Source: Paramecium tetraurelia (Eukaryota; Ciliophora; Oligohymenophorea; Peniculida; Parameciidae). From it: a stretch of 64,000 bases of DNA. Below, piece by piece: positions 34,674 through 46,682 of this stretch; position 1 is the stretch's first letter, and the number at the start of each line of letters is the position of its first letter. A program made the translations under genes and the position numbers. Below the pieces are notes generated by a model, which saw only the letters and a list, made by a program, of their open reading frames with translations, was not told where the DNA came from and ran no database searches. The stretch is taken from NCBI RefSeq assembly GCF_000165425.1, contig NW_001799055.1, positions 127,804 to 191,803 of the forward strand, read 5' to 3'.

Positions 34674-35746
34674 TCACTAGAGTTTATTTTTATATAAAAT
34701 ATTGGAGAATTTAAGGGATCTATTTTCTACCAAGCAATTCAATTACTCATAGACAAGATTTTAATTTTCTATGCTATATTGTATTCCTTGATTCATTTCA
34801 TTAATGTCATTTATAATCTCAAACAAAGAAATAGATGACATTGACAGATCATTTAACTATAATTATGAAGTGTCTAAAATTTATTCTATTTTTCTAAGAG
34901 CAGATGCCAATACAGGTAATTATTATTTTAATATATGAAACTATTTATCTATTAAGTACAATCTTTTAATTTCGAGATTGTCACAAAATTAATCCTATTT
35001 ATATTTTTGAAATTCCTCTTATTACTTTTGAATTATTTATTCTAATTCTTAATGCTTTTAATCCATTTAATGAATAACTTGTTCTTTTTCTGCAATAATA
35101 GATTGTAATTGCTCAATGTATTAATTTGTTAATTCATCTGAATGCATCCTGTCAATTTTTCTATTCTTTTCCATGTTTTCTAATTCATTTTCTAATTACT
35201 GAATACGTTAACATAAACTCTCTTATAACTCTTCATATTTTAATTTCCAATCTTCATTATACTGAACAGATGCAATTCTGGATTTCTAAATAATCCCAAA
35301 TTTATCCATGCTACTAGTATCATTGACTTTATTCAATTTTTTATCCTAAATGTTTTGATTAATTTCAATACTGATTTAAATTCTGTTATATTTCTTCCAT
35401 CTTTTGGATTTAGATTCTCTTTTAGATAATTTTAGCTACGAAGCAGTTGCTTCATCATTACAGGACTATTATCAGAGAGGTTAATTGAGATGATTTATCG
35501 AGGGGATAATGATGCAGAGGATCTTTAAATGGTGTTTGGAGCAAAATAATTAATCATCTTGAAATCATCCTATTTCTTAAAGTACTTGGATAATCCATTT
35601 AAGGATTGAATCAGATTTTAAGGTTTATTTACTTATGATGGTGTAAAAGTTATGAGAGGTTTTGATTTAAGAAGATGAAATGATTGTTAAGAGGAACGAG
35701 GATCTATTTGTGTGTTTTCTTTGAGATTAGATATGTTTTGTTTCAT
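34674..35746 (-). CDS. Coiled-coil protein of unknown function (348 aa)
   Basis: 348 aa with one 26-nt intron (35346-35371). Residues 1-125 are basic and Ser/Pro/Gln-rich with short SP and TP sites. Residues 150-300 form a long coiled coil (heptad-like LQESLCQRIQQLENELENM and YIEQLQSIIAEKEQVIHQM). The tail is helical. No motor or enzymatic domain is present. It resembles ciliate structural or centrosomal/basal-body coiled-coil proteins in general layout only. It is divergent from the giant secreted protein gene, 180 nt between start codons. Confidence 0.7.
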
Positions 35747-35926
35747 TTGGATTAGTAATCTGTTATAAATAAAATAATATTTGAATTTTGTATCCGATAT
35801 TATGAAGAGTATAGCGTGAATTACATATTATTTAATTTATTGTTTATCTAATTATCTTCAAATAGAAAAGTAATTCTAATTCTCTACTTTCAAATAAACA
35901 ACAATAAAATTAAATTAAATTTCAAG

Positions 35927-38900
35927 ATGCTTATATTCTTTGTATTTGCATGCTTAGTTTCAGCCTAGACTCAGGTAAAAGTCACTGGAACCGTCATGGA
36001 TTCGTAGGGTATCAATATTGCAGGAGTTCATATTACATTATTGTAAGAAATTTGAATTTACCAATAGTCAGCAACAATAAACTATAGTAAGTGGTTAAAC
36101 AAAAGATGATGGAAAGTACGAGCTCATTACACAAATAAACTAAGTTAGCAACCTATTTGTCGAGGCTTCCTTATATGGAGATTTACAAACTCCTTAGCGT
36201 TATGCGGCAAATCCCGACTCTAATGGCAATATAGTATAGGATTTCATACTCACTGTTGATGATGTGACAGTAAATGGACCAGCTGTTTTAGCCAAAATCA
36301 ATGGATAATACTTTAATAAAAATGCCCCATTGAATGGAGGAGCCTCTTATGCTCCTTTGGAGGGAGTTAAAATCGATTATTCTATAGAATACATACTAAA
36401 TGGCAAGCACTCGTATGAATTTGCGAGTGCTTCAAACACTTAAGGATTGTCAAAAATATTTACAGTATATCCCAAATCTGCTGCCATATTGAAATTCTTG
36501 GCATAAAGTGAGAATTTCTGGAATTTCAGATAAACCAAAGATAATGATGAGAATTTCGTTTTGATTGTGTAAAAATAATTGTATATCTTCTAATAGAACA
36601 AATTAGTATAAGGTGAATTATCAAGTCATAATGGAAGAAGGAGTATTCACACAAACAGTATTGGGCACAGTGGTCGATAAGAATTCTAAGAAACCTCTAA
36701 AAGATGCCAAAGTTGAAGTCACATTTAGCTCTGAATCCAAGGGGTATAAAAATAACTTATTGATTTAGGAAGTTGAGTAGTCAGAGCTTATTGACAAAAG
36801 ATGATGGTAAAATAGAAGTAAAATATATAAGTAAACTTTGGTACAAATTTACAATTAAAATATCAATAACAAAAGAGTATTATGCTCTTTATGAATAATC
36901 AAAAACAATTGAAATGGATCATGACGACAGAACTAAAAATTTGGATACTTTCCAATTAGGCATGATAGAAATGCCAGTTTAACCATCAGTCACATTATTT
37001 GGGTTTGTGTTAGATCCCCATTTAAAAGACAAAGACACTAATCTAAAACCAGTTGTCAATCTGCCATTATAAGTGATAGCTAAATTTGAAAACTTAATTG
37101 AAAAATTTGAGACTCAAACAGACTCCAATGGCCAATGGACGAAAGACAAGTTACTATTATAGCCTTCAGCTAAATATGATTTGGAAATTACCTACACGAA
37201 TAGTTAGAAGGAAAAATTCACTGATAAATTTTCATTTACAACAACACTTGATCCAGTCTAAAAGATTAAAATTGATAATTTGTATTATTAAGATGTCGTA
37301 AATGCTGCATTGACAGGTAAATTTTCAGAAGCACCTGAGAAGATGTAGTTCAAGATTCCATACAAGATTACTTGTGATACACTTGATAACAAATTAAATT
37401 TACCAAAGGAAATCTTGGCTTAAACAGGAGGGGATGAAATTATTGATAAGACTTGGAGTGTGGAGGCAAGAGGAGATAAGGATATTACTTGTTCACTTCA
37501 ACAATAGGATAGTGCTTAATTCATTTAGCCCTTCTCCAAACAATTTATATTATAAAAGGGAATTTGGAAGGCTGATCTAAAGTAAATTGATATTAAATAC
37601 AACTTGTTTGATATCGTCATAGGTGGAACAGTATTAGATAAAGCTCAATTAGTACCATTTATAAGTGGTGCCAATATGAACTTCGTGGTTTATCAGAAAG
37701 ATGAGACTTTGCATACACTTTAAAGAGAATTTAATATAAAATCTGATGAGAAAGGATTATTTTCACTCAAGTTTTAAATAGGCAAAGGAGAGAAATCAAT
37801 CGTAAAATTAACAGTTTCTCATCCTGATTTTATTGATTATAAGAAAGAAGAATTGCTAATTATTAATGGTAATGGTCCTTAAACCTTAAATGGTAATAGC
37901 ATAACTTTAGATCGTATTGAATTTACCGATGTTATTCTACATTATAAAATTGACACATTAGAATAGCCAGCCACATTAAAATTAAATTCATGTAGTCCTT
38001 TTATGGAAGTTGATAAATTGTACAGTCCAAAATACGATTCGAATGAGTAAATAATTGTGTCTATTATTTTAGTGGATCTTTTAAGATTCAGTTTGCATGT
38101 TACTAAAATGTGATCTATAAAGCAACTCTAGAAATAACCATCAAGTCCTTCTCTGCCTAAACTATCCAATCACATTAATTCACATGTGTCAAACCAACCA
38201 AGGAGAAGCCAGAAATTGAACTCACATCTGATTCTCTCTTCATCAAAGGAAACTTAATTGTAAAATTCCTTGATGTTAACAATCGTCCTATCAAAGGGTA
38301 ATAAGCAACATTCCGTACTGAACCCCTTTCCTAAGTATTGACTCAAACATCTGATGATCAAGGAACCATGAAGTTCGTTGATACCAAATTATTCAAAAAT
38401 CAATAGTATACTGGTTTACTTGCTTATGGATCATAAAATGCAGAACTAAAGTTTTATCCAAAGTAGGACAACTTTGAGGAACATTTTCAAGATTAATATA
38501 TTGGAGGATAAGTGCAATACAAAGTAACTGGTAAAGTCAAGTTATGTAGAGGACAATTAGTCAATCCTCTTTAAGTTAATGTGAAATGCGGTAAATATCC
38601 TGAATAAACTGGAAAAACAGATCTTGAGGGTTCATTTTCAATAAGCATCTAAGCAGTTGGCAATTTCAATGATGTTGTATAATGTACTACTAAAATATCT
38701 GGAGATGTTGATTACTCATTTGATTCAACCTTCACTAAAGGAACCTACTCCGTCTATTAAGATGTATCAGTTTGTTTGAAGGATATTAAATTAAATGTTT
38801 TGGGTAAATTCATAGATCCCATCAATTAACCTAAGCCTAATTTACAAATAACTCTGAGTGTTGTATTCCAAGAAGATCAAAAACCTATCCCAAACATTCC

Positions 38901-41741
38901 ATCCCTTAAAACTGATGCTAATGGTCTTTGGGATCTGAAAGATTAAATTGTGAAAGCCAATGGAAAATATAAATTCATTCTCAAATATAAAAATGGAGCT
39001 GGAGATGAAAAAACTATTGAAAAAGATTATTAAACTTCTGTTTACTCTGTTAAACCTACCAGTGATTATGAATTCCCAAATACCTTCTATTAAGATTTTG
39101 AATAGTGTCATGTTTTCGGAAAGGCTAATGATTATAAATCTAAGAATATAGTACCTGCTGCTCTGCCAGTTGTGTTGACATGTGATTAAACTCTTTCGAA
39201 AGATAAAAAACCTATAAAGCAATCAGGAAAGATTGGATTCGATTTACAATATGATTTAAAGGTTGATGGGTTAGTCGAATATGATCAACCAATCCAATGT
39301 TAATTGAAATCAGAAAATGAAGCCAAAGCCAAATTCAATCAGAACATATAATTGCAAGGGCCAAAGTGGGAAATAAAACAAGATCTAACAATTCAATACA
39401 TAACATGGTTGATAACTTTGAAGGGTTAAGTATTAGATCCATTGAAGATCAATACAAATTTAAAAGATGCAATTATAACCATTACTGTACATTAACCAGT
39501 ACCTAATAAACTTTAATCAAAATTGAGGGGAAGATTTCATTTTGATGTCCAACAAACCCAATTAGAATCTGTTAATTCAAAAGAGTAAGGGTTGTATCAA
39601 ATTGAGTTTTAAACCTTAAATTAAGAAGCCTTAAGCATTGATATTGCTGCCAAACTGACTGATTTTAATGATTTCAAGCAATTAAATGCTTTAAGTATAG
39701 CAGGAACTAAAAATGAGGAATTAACATTTAATATCAATTTACAAAGGATAGAATTTTCAGCTATTTTGAGTTCGAGTGTGGATGAAATAGGAAGCATCTT
39801 ATTTAAGACAAGTAATCCACTTATGCAAGAGGATAAAGATAAGAAATTCTATGGAACCAGCGTGGTGCTTTAGAAGGGAAAGTATATAAATATTTAATTA
39901 TATTTAGACCATTCTAGTTTAATGTTAAATGCAATTAGAATGTTGAGTACGTAGCCACTTTCATATTAACAAATGAACACCAATAATAAATGGAGTATAT
40001 GTCAGATCCATTCAAATGTAAGGTGGCTCCTGAGTTGACAGTAATCAAAATTAAATCTACAAATGATAAATTCCTCTTAAAAGTAATGAATATCTATATA
40101 GTTAGATAAGTGGTATAATAAAAGACAAAGAAAAGCTGTTTGATGGAATTGTTTCTGGAGCAACTGTCATTATAAATTTGACTAAAAATACTAAAGTAGT
40201 TAAATCAATACAAACGACTTCCAATAATAAGGGTGAGTATTAGGGTTAATTCGAGGTAAATACCGACACGTATCAATATGAAATTAAAGTCACCCATCCT
40301 CAATTTAAAGATGGAGATATTTCAGATACAATTGTTTTCTCAAAAAATGAAGTTGTGACTCGAGATGTAATATTGGAGAGATAGACAAACACATAAAAAA
40401 TTACTATTAATCTTTAAGATTCCAAGAAAAAGCCAATTAAAAATTCTGAAGTGGGAACTTCAGATTTTAAGCCAAAATCGAATGACAAGAAAATTGTGAA
40501 GGCTGACGACACTGGTAAGGCAACTATCGAAGTGGTTTGCTTCAAGGATGTCCAAGAAACTTTTAAATTGGAAATAAGAGTTGAAGATTTACGAGAGACA
40601 GTTGAATAAACAATTAGTTGTGATGGAAAGAGCTAAGATCATTCAATAATGACTTAATTACAATATGTTAATATAAATGGGAATGTGATTGATCCATACT
40701 GTAAAGGCAAGAGTGACCTTAAATTAAATCTTGATACTACTCCTGAGACTCAGAAAGTAAAGGTAAATACAGATAAGAAAGGTGATTGGGAAGGCGAATT
40801 GCTTGTTAAATTAAATCAAGAATACAGTGTAAATGTTAATTATAATGGTTGGGATGGGTAATAGTAAAGTTTGAAGGAGAAATACCAAATCAAGAGTGAT
40901 TAAACTAGTTTGGATTTTCAGAAGATCTATTATTCTGATTAAGTTGAGAGTTCGGTTTAAGGTGAAGTTGTTTCCAGTGTTTATCATGTTTCCTTGAAGT
41001 TCCATAAGATATCGTTGTGGTTTGATAGTAAGGAGGTTAAGGAAAGCGAGATTGATGAGTTCAGTGAGTATGAGATGAAGTTTAAGGTCGTGGCTTAATG
41101 TAATAAGGAGTACGAGTATCAGATCTAAATCAAGGAGACTCAACATTTTGAGAGAAAGACAGTTCCTTTGATTATCAAGCCACCCAAATATGATTACAAA
41201 GTAGACATAGTTGTTGAAGAAACCAAGGCTTATATAAATGAGATAAAGAATTTCTTTTCAAAATTTTTGATTAGCGGGTACTTAGAGTCTGAGTACAATT
41301 GCAAAGACAAACTGTTTAGGGCAGTTCAACATGCTTAAGTTAAGATTGTGAAGAAGCAGGAGTCGGGTGATAAGGTGAAGGCTGCAACTCATACAAGAGA
41401 AGATGGGAAATTTTAATTATATTTCTTTTTGTCTAAATCGTAAATTGATTTATTAAATATGTTATAGGCAAGTGAAAAACAATATATTTGTTTGGCTACA
41501 TTTTGAGAAAGAAGGATTTACAACTCCATATCCCCTTTTGATCATACCGTCGTAGTATGAAAAGTTTCAAATGGATGACGAAACGATCACACATATAGAT
41601 ATAGGCTATCAATCCATATCTCCGATTCAAGATATGGGTTGTCCAGAAGATATACCAAAGATATCAAATAATGATTAATCAACGATTTTGATTGATTACA
41701 TTAAAATGGGAAAGAAACAACTCAAAGGTAACAACAACTGA
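35927..41741 (+). CDS. Giant secreted protein of repeated Ig-like/CNA-B-like modules (1,877 aa)
   Basis: ATG at 35927 to TGA at 41739-41741 with seven introns (25, 28, 25, 26, 26, 23 and 28 nt). After removal a single 1,878-codon frame remains. A signal peptide opens it (LIFFVFACLVSA). The rest is a tandem series of beta-rich modules that follow one pattern: a G-x-V-x-D start (GTVMDSQGINIAGV, GTVVDKNSKKPLKDA, GTVLDKAQLVPFISGA, GKFIDPINQPKPN, GQVLDPLKINTNLKDA, GIIKDKEKLFDGI, GNVIDPYCKGKSDL), then a T-D-x-x-G turn (TDANGLWDL, TSDDQGTM, TDKKGDWEG). This is the layout of carboxypeptidase-regulatory/CNA-B-type folds. I count about 10-12 modules. No C-terminal membrane helix or GPI signal is obvious, so it may be released or matrix-bound. 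No named family is recognised. Confidence 0.85.
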
Positions 41742-41768
41742 TTTATATATCTATATATTATTATTAAA

Positions 41769-43897
41769 ATGAATTAGAAACAGGAGAAGAAAATTGATAA
41801 TATCACTCTCTAATGTAATAATAGGTCTGAAATTAGAACTCAGAAGCATGGTGGAAGACGGGGCTGGAGAATCATTGGCGGCTAGTCTGAATTTGGATTA
41901 AGAAGATCTTATAAGTAAAAGTGTTGATTGAGTTTGCATAGTTTGGCCATTGGAGTAGGTACAAAGAAACTTCAAAGAGTTTATGAGATAGACCTCATAG
42001 ATAGAAATTGAAATGGACAATGCTAAAGAAAGAATAGACTTTCCGGCTGACATGGAATGGCCAACTGAAGATGATTTGGATTAAATGTTTCAAAAATCCA
42101 TGAGCAAGTAATTGTTGTCTTAATTATATTGCAGAATCCAAGGTCGTCAAAATAAAAAGAAATGGAAAGATAATGAGAAATAATTTTTAACTTGGATTAT
42201 AATTAGATACTGTCTATGGAAAACCAAAGTTTGCAAAGAGCTCGTAATTCTTCTTTTCATTTTAGAATGATTAAGATTGGAGATACATTGCTTAATTGAT
42301 AGTTGGCAGAAATGCAACTCAATGTAAATATAAGTGGTTGGCTCGCTCCAAATTTAAGCTCGTTTAAGTCCCTTGGAGTAAAGAAGAGGATGAGGCCCTA
42401 GCATAAATCTATATGGAATATCAAAAACAAGGTAAACATAGCAAGTGGAGTGAAATTGCTAAAGAAATTGCCTTAAGATGCAAGACCTAAATTGTGAGGT
42501 AAGGTAAACAGTGCAGAGAAAGATGGATTAATAAATTAGATCCACAAATATCGAAGTAAATGATAATCCACATCTTATAGGGGACCATGGACCAAAGAGG
42601 AGGAATTGACTTTGTTGTAATTGATTTTAAAGAAAGGCAAAAAGTGGTCAGAAATTTCTAAAATTATGAAAAACACACGAACTGAGAATTCCTTAAAAAA
42701 CAGATACCATACTATCATGAAAAAAGAAAGAAATAAGCAACCAGAAGTCAAAGAAGAAATTCAATAAGAAATTGTAGATCTGTTATAACAACATAATCAC
42801 ATCTATTAGGCTGATAATTTAGTTCATTTATATGAAGATATCGATCCAAAAGAGTTAAAAATCATTCTTCAAGTTATTGATAAATTAAGTGAAAGTACTG
42901 GTAAATAAATTAGAGTAAGTACTTTAATTACTGATTAATAAATCTAATAAGAATAGTTATATGAAAAATAATAAAAAGTCAAGTAAGAAAGTCAAATTGA
43001 TTAAATTCAACAAAAAAATGAAGAAGCAAACAACAAATAGAGATTTCTTGATACTATGGAGAAAATTAAAATTGATCTCGATCAATAAATTAAGAAACTG
43101 GGGAACAAATAGGAATTGGATTAGAATTGCACTATAAATCTACTTAAATAAATCCTTAAGCCATAAGGTATCATTCATTATTCATTTATGTAGAAACAGA
43201 AACCAATTAATTACAATTTGATTAATATTACGACTAGATGATCCTCAATTTCTAAGCAAATTAAGTGGAATTTGAAGTTGAAGCCATCACAAACTTAACA
43301 GCTCAGGATGTTGAAGATTGCTAATTTGGTATCGTAGATTTTGAGCAATCCAACATCTTCATGATTCCTTAATAGTATTTGTAAGAAGTCATAAATAAAG
43401 TTCATGGTTCTTCGACCTAGGCTCAAGTATAATAGCAATAATAAATGTTGCAACATTAATAATAATAGTAATAATAATAACAATAGTAACAATTATAATA
43501 ATCATAATAATAACAATAACAACAATAATAGGTGTAACAATCACAAATTCAACAATAATAATAACAATAAAGATTAACTATTTCATCATCGCTTAGGTAA
43601 TCAATACCTCAATCATAACAAGCTCAACCTCTTTAAACATCTTAACTATTTTTAGGAGATCAATTCAATCTTGTCAATAGCTAATATGATTTTGAAAATC
43701 AATAATAATTTTAATAACAAATTCCCGTATAAATTCTCTATCCGTAGATCATTTATTAACCTATTGGCTAGTCAATAAATTTATCATAAGGTCTATAGTA
43801 AAATTACTGGATGTAGCAATCTTATTTTCAGCCTTAATATTACATGAAGGCATAAGATTAGTAATTTAACAAATCGAATCTAGAAGAACCTAAATGA
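41769..43897 (+). CDS. Three-repeat Myb-like DNA-binding protein with polyglutamine tract
   Basis: 668 aa with five introns (41815-41836, 41915-41941, 42244-42265, 42556-42580, 43168-43193). Myb/SANT repeats lie near residues 110-280. Repeat 1 is degenerate, WKDNEKQFLTW then DWRYIAQLIVGRNATQCKYKW. Repeat 2 reads VPWSKEEDEALAQIYM then GKQCRERWINKLDP. Repeat 3 reads GPWTKEEELTLLQLILKKG, KWSEISKIM and NSLKNRYHTI. A charged helical region follows, then a Gln-rich tail with long runs of TAA, TAG and CAA codons and a Tyr/Gln end. The role is predicted sequence-specific transcription factor in the nucleus, related to R1R2R3 Mybs. Confidence 0.9.
43425..43570 (+). repeat. Polyglutamine-coding low-complexity tract
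   Basis: A run of TAA, TAG and CAA triplets encodes about 40 Gln with few interruptions. On the opposite strand it gives the spurious poly-Leu frame at 43295-43492. Such a tract is prone to length change by slippage. Confidence 0.85.
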
Positions 43898-43927
43898 AAT
43901 TTAATTAATTTTTATATCTATATATAC

Positions 43928-44269
43928 ATGTAGAATTAGGATAAATAAAAAGTTATTGAAACAGGTACAAGCAAAGTGGCTGCAAGATTCCCATTTACGT
44001 ATGATATTCTATTCAAAAAAGAGTATTTTTAGAACAAGGAATTGAATACTATTATTGCACATGTGGTCTTGGATCTACTCAGCCTTTTTGTGATGGGTAG
44101 TGTGAGGGAACAGGATTTGAGCCTGTCAAAATAATTCCAAAAAGAAGTGGAAAGTAATTCTAGATCACTCAATTAATTAAGTGCTTTACTCTGTGGTTGT
44201 AAGAGATAATGTGATCCGAAAAATCCGAATTGCGATGGAAGTCATTCAGTAGTTAATTTGGATTGGTGA
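43928..44269 (+). CDS. CDGSH iron-sulphur domain protein, two-motif (CISD3-like)
   Basis: 96 aa with introns at 43999-44021 and 44154-44181. Two CDGSH-type [2Fe-2S] motifs are present, as in mitochondrial CISD3/MiNT. The first is CTCGLGSTQPFCDGQC, where the usual His ligand is replaced by Cys. The second, CGCKRQCDPKNPNCDGSH, keeps the His. The N-terminus is short and basic (AARFPFT), which may act as a mitochondrial presequence. Both introns are needed for an open frame of 97 codons. The family transfers or holds labile Fe-S clusters. The His-to-Cys change would give all-Cys ligation at site 1. Confidence 0.88.
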
Positions 44270-44565
44270 ATATGATGATCAATAGCTTATCAACTAATTT
44301 TTCATTCTGAATAGAATCTAAATTCTTAAATATTAAGTTTCAAATATTTGATGTCCTCCATTCATAACATTCAGAAATGCAATTAAAACTTCAAATTCAA
44401 AAAAGAAAAAACTCTCAATGGATAGATCAATAATGCTCCTTATAAATATTGTCATTTTATTTTATTAAACGTATTATCTATGAGAATATATTTGTTATGG
44501 ATTTGTTAATTATTTGTTTTTGTTTGGACTTAATCATTGTATTTTATATTATTAATTAACAGTTA

Positions 44566-46164
44566 ATGAGCAACAAATAATAATAAGCTAAAGATTATCT
44601 CACAGCATGTTTTCAATGCAAAGGTTTTGAACCTTTCTTTGTAGTCACGAAAACATCACTTTTGCGTATATTAGATAATATGGCATAAATATAATTTGAC
44701 AGAGATTTAGCAAATGAGTTATTTGAACGTTGTCCAACCAATTTCAAAGGGTTGGTGAAAATAGAAGATTTCATAGAAATTGTTATTTAGGCTGACATAG
44801 TATTGAATGAAAAAATCAACAAAGCTAATCAATTTATTGTGAAGTAAACAGAAGAATTGGCTAAATTAACAAATAAAAATCGTTCTCAAGTTTTGCAGAT
44901 TCGAGTAATTGGAGCTAAGAATCTCCATTAAGGATTGATTAATGCTTCAAACAAGCCTTACGTTGTTGTACATTTCAATCAAGAGAAAAAGAGTTCTCGT
45001 TTAGCACATAATGATATCCTCAATCCAATTTGGGAAGAGACCTTTGTTTTGTAAAAATCTTTAATATATTTAAAGTCCCATCAAGTCTGGAAATGAATAA
45101 ACTTATATTTCAATATTGACTTTGGACAGCACAACTAATAAAAGCAGTTTAATAGGTGAAGTTCATTTTGGATTAAGAGAGTTAGAAGATCAAATGAAGC
45201 ATAATCAGTGGTTTAATATTTATGATCGCCATGGCACAATGAGTAGTGGAAGTTTGCAATTGGAATTACAATTATTACTTGATGAGGTATTATGTTAAGG
45301 ATTATACATTAGTCAATGTTTTATGAATAGGCTCAGCAAGTAATGCAGCAATAAATACTGAATTAACAAGAGGAGAAGAATCAATATGAGAATGATTTGA
45401 AGATTCTTTATGCTCCTTTTTAGAATGGAGTATTGCAACCAAAAAGACTAATTGTTCCTGATGCTCCTCAATTGATGTTTGTTCATGAATTCTCTAAGCC
45501 AATCATATATCAGGGAGATAAGAAAGTAGATTTGACAGTTTACAAAACTCCACAATTGAGTGACAGTAGAGTCTTACAAATTTTGAATCAGCCTCCTGAA
45601 AGTGTGACTACAGTACATCCAGAGATTGACTATCCAGCTAGACATGATCTTAAATAAAAGGCTAATTATGGGTATGATCATGTCACTAAGGATATGAAAT
45701 TAACAGCTATTTTTATCGTATTGTATGTGCTTAGCAGCATTTATTTGTGTTGGGTGAAAACTGATTTTGTTAATATTACCATAGCCTTATGTACTTCGTT
45801 GATTGTTGGTCTTAACTATTTTGAGAAGAACCATTTAAATATATTTGCAATTCTAATAATTTTGACTTTGTTATATGATGTGTCTTGGTTGGCAGCCTAT
45901 TCAGGAGTATTATTTATAGTTATTTAATAGGTTTGGTGGAATCAAAGTAAATCAGAAAATCCCTAATAAGAATCTGAGCTTATTACATCTTAGAGAATAA
46001 CGATTCTTGTCAGCTACTTTGTGATAGTGTTGAAGATAGCATTATCATGTCAATTATGGAATTTGAAAAAGAACATAGAACCATTGAATAATCATAAATA
46101 ATTTGGAATTGGGACACATCTATATTAAGCGAATGGAGGACACATAAACCCATTTATTTAATGA
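44566..46164 (+). CDS. C2-domain protein with C-terminal membrane segments
   Basis: 515 aa, introns at 45051-45075 and 45287-45312. Residues 30-85 include a helical region with EF-hand-like spacing (FDRDLANELF). Residues 105-240 form a C2 domain, LQIRVIGAKNL, KPYVVVHF, LNPIWEETFVF, ISILTLDSTT and LIGEVHFGLREL, that could bind Ca2+ and phospholipid. A Gln/Glu-rich linker follows. From about residue 350 three or four hydrophobic helices occur (AIFIVLYVLSSIYLCWV, FAILIILTLLYDVSWLAAY, VSYFVIVLKIALS). Likely a membrane protein in Ca2+-dependent membrane contact or fusion, but no named orthologue is evident. The upstream in-frame ATG at about 44376 was not chosen because it precedes AT-rich leader-like sequence. 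Confidence 0.82.
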
Positions 46165-46184
46165 AATATATATTTTTGTTATTA

Positions 46185-46646
46185 TCAATAACCATCGTTT
46201 CTTGTGATTACATTTTTATCTTAATAAGGATAGACTGTTCTTATTACATTTAAGGACAACTTATGATCACATTATCCATAAGATTACGAATATCCATAAA
46301 TTTCTATACTTGAATTGACAAATGAATGTTTGATTCTGCCTCCACCAACACATTTAAATTTGTAATTGTGTCCATTTAATTATGCCTTGATCGTTCCTTT
46401 TTCTATATTATACTTGAATTCCGACCATTTCAAACTGCTCTTTGCTTCTTCACAAAAATGCTCAAAGTTCTAAGCGTGAAATTCATATTGTTTTAGACCT
46501 CTAACATAATAAAATTCCTTATTGTTTTCTCCTTCCAACAAGATCAGAATGTATTTGAATGTGCCTTCGTTGTCAATGTTGACCTAATTTATATTTTTGG
46601 TGATTTAATTAAACGTCTCTTCTTCAGTCTATTGTGTTTGAATCAT
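46185..46646 (-). CDS. PHPT1: 14-kDa phosphohistidine phosphatase (PHPT1/janus family)
   Basis: Intronless 153-aa protein. It shows the full family pattern: VNIDNEGTFKYILI, YYVRGLKQYEFHAQNFEHF with the predicted catalytic His near residue 56, KCVGGGRIKH, and IEIYGYSQSYGQCDH. The enzyme removes phosphate from phosphohistidine in proteins. Length is slightly longer than the 125-aa human enzyme owing to extensions at both ends. It is in tandem with the channel gene upstream (36 nt from that stop), and convergent with the C2-domain gene, 20 nt between stops. Confidence 0.93.
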
Positions 46647-46682
46647 TAATATAAATATTAATATCATAATAAATATATATTT

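Noticed and set aside
40811..41146. Minus-strand Leu-rich frame of 111 codons
   Set aside because: It is antisense to the giant secreted protein, whose frame is continuous and conserved in module pattern.
43295..43492. Minus-strand poly-Leu frame
   Set aside because: It is the antisense of the polyglutamine tract in the Myb gene.
44279..44455. Minus-strand frame of 58 codons between the CDGSH and C2 genes
   Set aside because: Hydrophobic, no homology evident, lies in the expected promoter of the C2 gene; cannot be supported.
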